This document shows, piece by piece, positions 62,871-64,000 of a stretch of DNA of 64,000 nt. Numbering within the stretch: position 1 is the stretch's first letter; each line of letters starts with the position of its first letter. A program made the translations under genes and the position numbers. The DNA is from Myxococcales bacterium. GTDB taxonomy: Bacteria > Myxococcota_A > UBA9160 > UBA4427. Under the pieces are notes generated by a model. The model ran no database searches. It worked only from the letters and a program-made list of their open reading frames with translations, and was not told the origin of the DNA. The DNA lies in assembly GCA_012960035.1 (NCBI GenBank), contig DUBZ01000137.1, positions 1-64,000 on the forward strand, in the 5' to 3' direction.

Positions 62871-63303
62871 TCGGCGCGTGCCCCACGCCCTTATGACTGC
62901 AATGCGATTTTCAAAACAAGTCATCGACGTTCTCCGCGCGCGATTCGACCATTCTGCTTAGATTCTCGCCACCCGCTCATCACACGGTGAGGCCGCAAAC
63001 GACAGCAAACCCAGACGACTCTCAAGCTGTGCCCACGCGATGCTGCCCATCCTGTGCAAGCTGCCGAAAGCACGCGATGGCGTTGGCTACGACTTGACGC
63101 GCGCAAGCTCCCCGTCGATAAACATTTGCCACACGTCATTGGGTTGCCAAAGCTGACGAATGAGTGCTTGGCCCTGCTCGGCGCTCCAGCCTAGTTCGAG
63201 CTGTCCGTATGTCGAAACGAATGCGGAAACGCGCCGGACTGCGTTCTCGTACGAACGCGCAATTCCGCGCGCTGCTCCTTTGAGTCACCGTGAGTTTCTG
63301 CCC
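62871..63303. other. Spacer with a start-less coding-like frame
   Basis: Apart from the remnant at 63087-63263 there is only a 21-codon plus-strand frame starting ATG at 62893 (MTAMRFSKQVID...), too short to call. No other gene seen. Confidence 0.35.
63087..63263 (-). pseudogene. Coding-like frame without a standard start codon (remnant or ATT start)
   Basis: On the minus strand a 58-codon frame ends at TAG (63087-63089) and reads as natural protein (AVRRVSAFVSTYGQLELGW, then GQALIRQLWQPNDVWQMF). A TGA stops the frame a few codons further upstream and no ATG, GTG or TTG lies between. An ATT (63261-63263) with AAAGGAG upstream is the only plausible start, so it is either a very rare ATT-initiated gene or the decayed 3' end of one. 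Helical, Trp-rich; family unknown. Confidence 0.4.
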
Positions 63304-63981
63304 CTAAGACAGAACCCAAGAGTAGCCGCGAATCAATTCTGCTCGCCCGCCAGACTCAGACACATCTCCGTGTGCAACAACAACACGCTCAAAAGGCCAT
63401 TCGAGAATCCGTTCGAGCGACTTGCGAAAGGCCGGGCGATCACGCACCAAGAGCCGTTCGAGAAGAGAAGGCCCAACTTCGCCGTAGCTTCCAGCAAGGC
63501 GAATAAAGGCGCGGGTGAGCGGCGGACTGTTCGCACCAAAATTGAAGGCGAGGTCCGTTGCGATCAGGGTCGCGCTGGCTCGATGAAAGAAGGCCACCTC
63601 GTTGGCGAACTGAAAACCGCCGACGAGCACTTGGTCGAGTTCGCCCTTCCACCCTGCTTCGGGTTCGTTCGTTAGGACGCCGGTGATTGACAGATCCGCG
63701 CGCTTGGTCTCAAGACCCGGAGCGACGTACGTTTCGGCGTCGGGACACACACGCTGCCACTCGCCGACGTAGAGATGGTGAAGCTTGTTAGGTGCAACGA
63801 GGTATTCCACGGTGCCGAGAGCTTGAACTTCGCGAACGAGTTCTTCGCTTGCGGAAATTGGCGAATGCAACAGAAGCCTGTCATCAGGCATGCGTACAAC
63901 GGTCATGCGCGCGCCGACTTCGACACCAAGAAATCGAAGCGGAGAACTTGTGACCCAGACATCGGAGTGTAGTTGTTGCAT
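63304..63981 (-). CDS. DUF4336-family protein (metallo-beta-lactamase-like)
   Basis: 225 residues from the ATG at 63979-63981. DUF4336 blocks: LHSDVWVTSSPLRFLGVEVG, VEYLVAPNKLHHLYVGEW, ATDLAFNFGAN and VVVAHGDVSESGG. The fold is a degenerate metallo-beta-lactamase lacking the HxHxDH zinc motif, so it is probably not a hydrolase of that class. Role unknown. Ends 40 bases before the remnant frame on the same strand. Confidence 0.85.
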   Translation of the reverse strand: MQQLHSDVWVTSSPLRFLGVEVGARMTVVRMPDDRLLLHSPISASEELVREVQALGTVEYLVAPNKLHHLYVGEWQRVCPDAETYVAPGLETKRADLSITGVLTNEPEAGWKGELDQVLVGGFQFANEVAFFHRASATLIATDLAFNFGANSPPLTRAFIRLAGSYGEVGPSLLERLLVRDRPAFRKSLERILEWPFERVVVAHGDVSESGGRAELIRGYSWVLS

Positions 63982-64000
63982 TTCGTAGACCTCGTTTGGC

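Noticed and set aside
62893-62958. 21-codon plus-strand frame beginning MTAMRFSKQV after the GST-fold gene
   Set aside because: Too short, no ribosome binding site seen, no transposase or leader-peptide context confirmed.

Overview
The window is a gene-dense chromosomal segment (roughly 60 protein genes, short spacers, moderately high GC, many GTG/TTG starts) from a Gram-negative bacterium. An MlaA/VacJ protein implies an outer membrane. Exosortase-EpsI, PilZ, GGDEF/EAL, a tungsten/molybdenum aldehyde oxidoreductase operon, an F420-type luciferase-fold oxidoreductase, glutathione S-transferases and LuxC/LuxE homologues together look like an uncultivated delta-proteobacterial or Myxococcota-like lineage. 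That placement is inference from gene content only. I saw no rRNA, tRNA, CRISPR array, prophage or intact insertion sequence; the only mobile-type sequence is a 166-bp MITE-like element.

Layout. 1-3.1 kb: a cut-off secreted protein, a secreted calcium-binding (thrombospondin-3/dockerin-like) protein and an exosortase-EpsI fusion, all on the minus strand. 3.8-12 kb: class III alcohol dehydrogenase, a zinc-ribbon membrane protein, the MITE, YqgE/AlgH, a double PilZ protein, a penicillin-binding transpeptidase, a HAD phosphatase, a flippase-like membrane protein and a TOPRIM-like protein. 12.6-18.4 kb: NarL-type regulator; a hemolysin/CorC - membrane protein - RlmD-like methyltransferase run; a GT-C membrane protein. 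18.5-24 kb: a compact operon encoding a ThiS/MoaD-like protein, aldehyde:ferredoxin oxidoreductase, MoeA and a MoeA-PBP fusion. 24-36 kb: M48 protease, ApaH, Smr protein, response regulator/PAS/GGDEF/EAL protein, a membrane-tethered Fe-S aldo/keto reductase, MaoC hydratase, NAD synthetase, a cold-shock-domain protein, an alpha/beta hydrolase and MlaA. 36.9-49.8 kb: alpha-oxoamine synthase, DUF815 ATPase, NUDIX, DUF6178-like, a small membrane protein, a 67-residue histone-fold protein, hydrolase, LLM oxidoreductase, a large histidine kinase, CysH, MTH1187-type protein and FolK. 50-53.7 kb: a translationally coupled operon of class III aminotransferase, LuxE-like acyl-protein synthetase and LuxC-like acyl-CoA reductase. 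53.8-64 kb: VOC, EamA and LOG genes in one operon; then MAPEG, GFA, two GST-family proteins, a cupin, TauD, pentapeptide-repeat and DUF4336 genes.

How the genes work together. Three groups stand out. (i) The 18.5-24 kb operon supplies both an AOR and the proteins that insert or shape its metal-pterin cofactor. (ii) The aminotransferase-LuxE-LuxC operon carries 4-base stop/start overlaps at both junctions and no luciferase genes; it could convert a carboxylic acid to an aldehyde and then to an amine, a route I do not recognise as a described system. (iii) The 67-residue protein at 41.8 kb has the signature of a bacterial histone. Start codons were moved inward from the longest reading frame where a ribosome binding site or operon overlap supported it.
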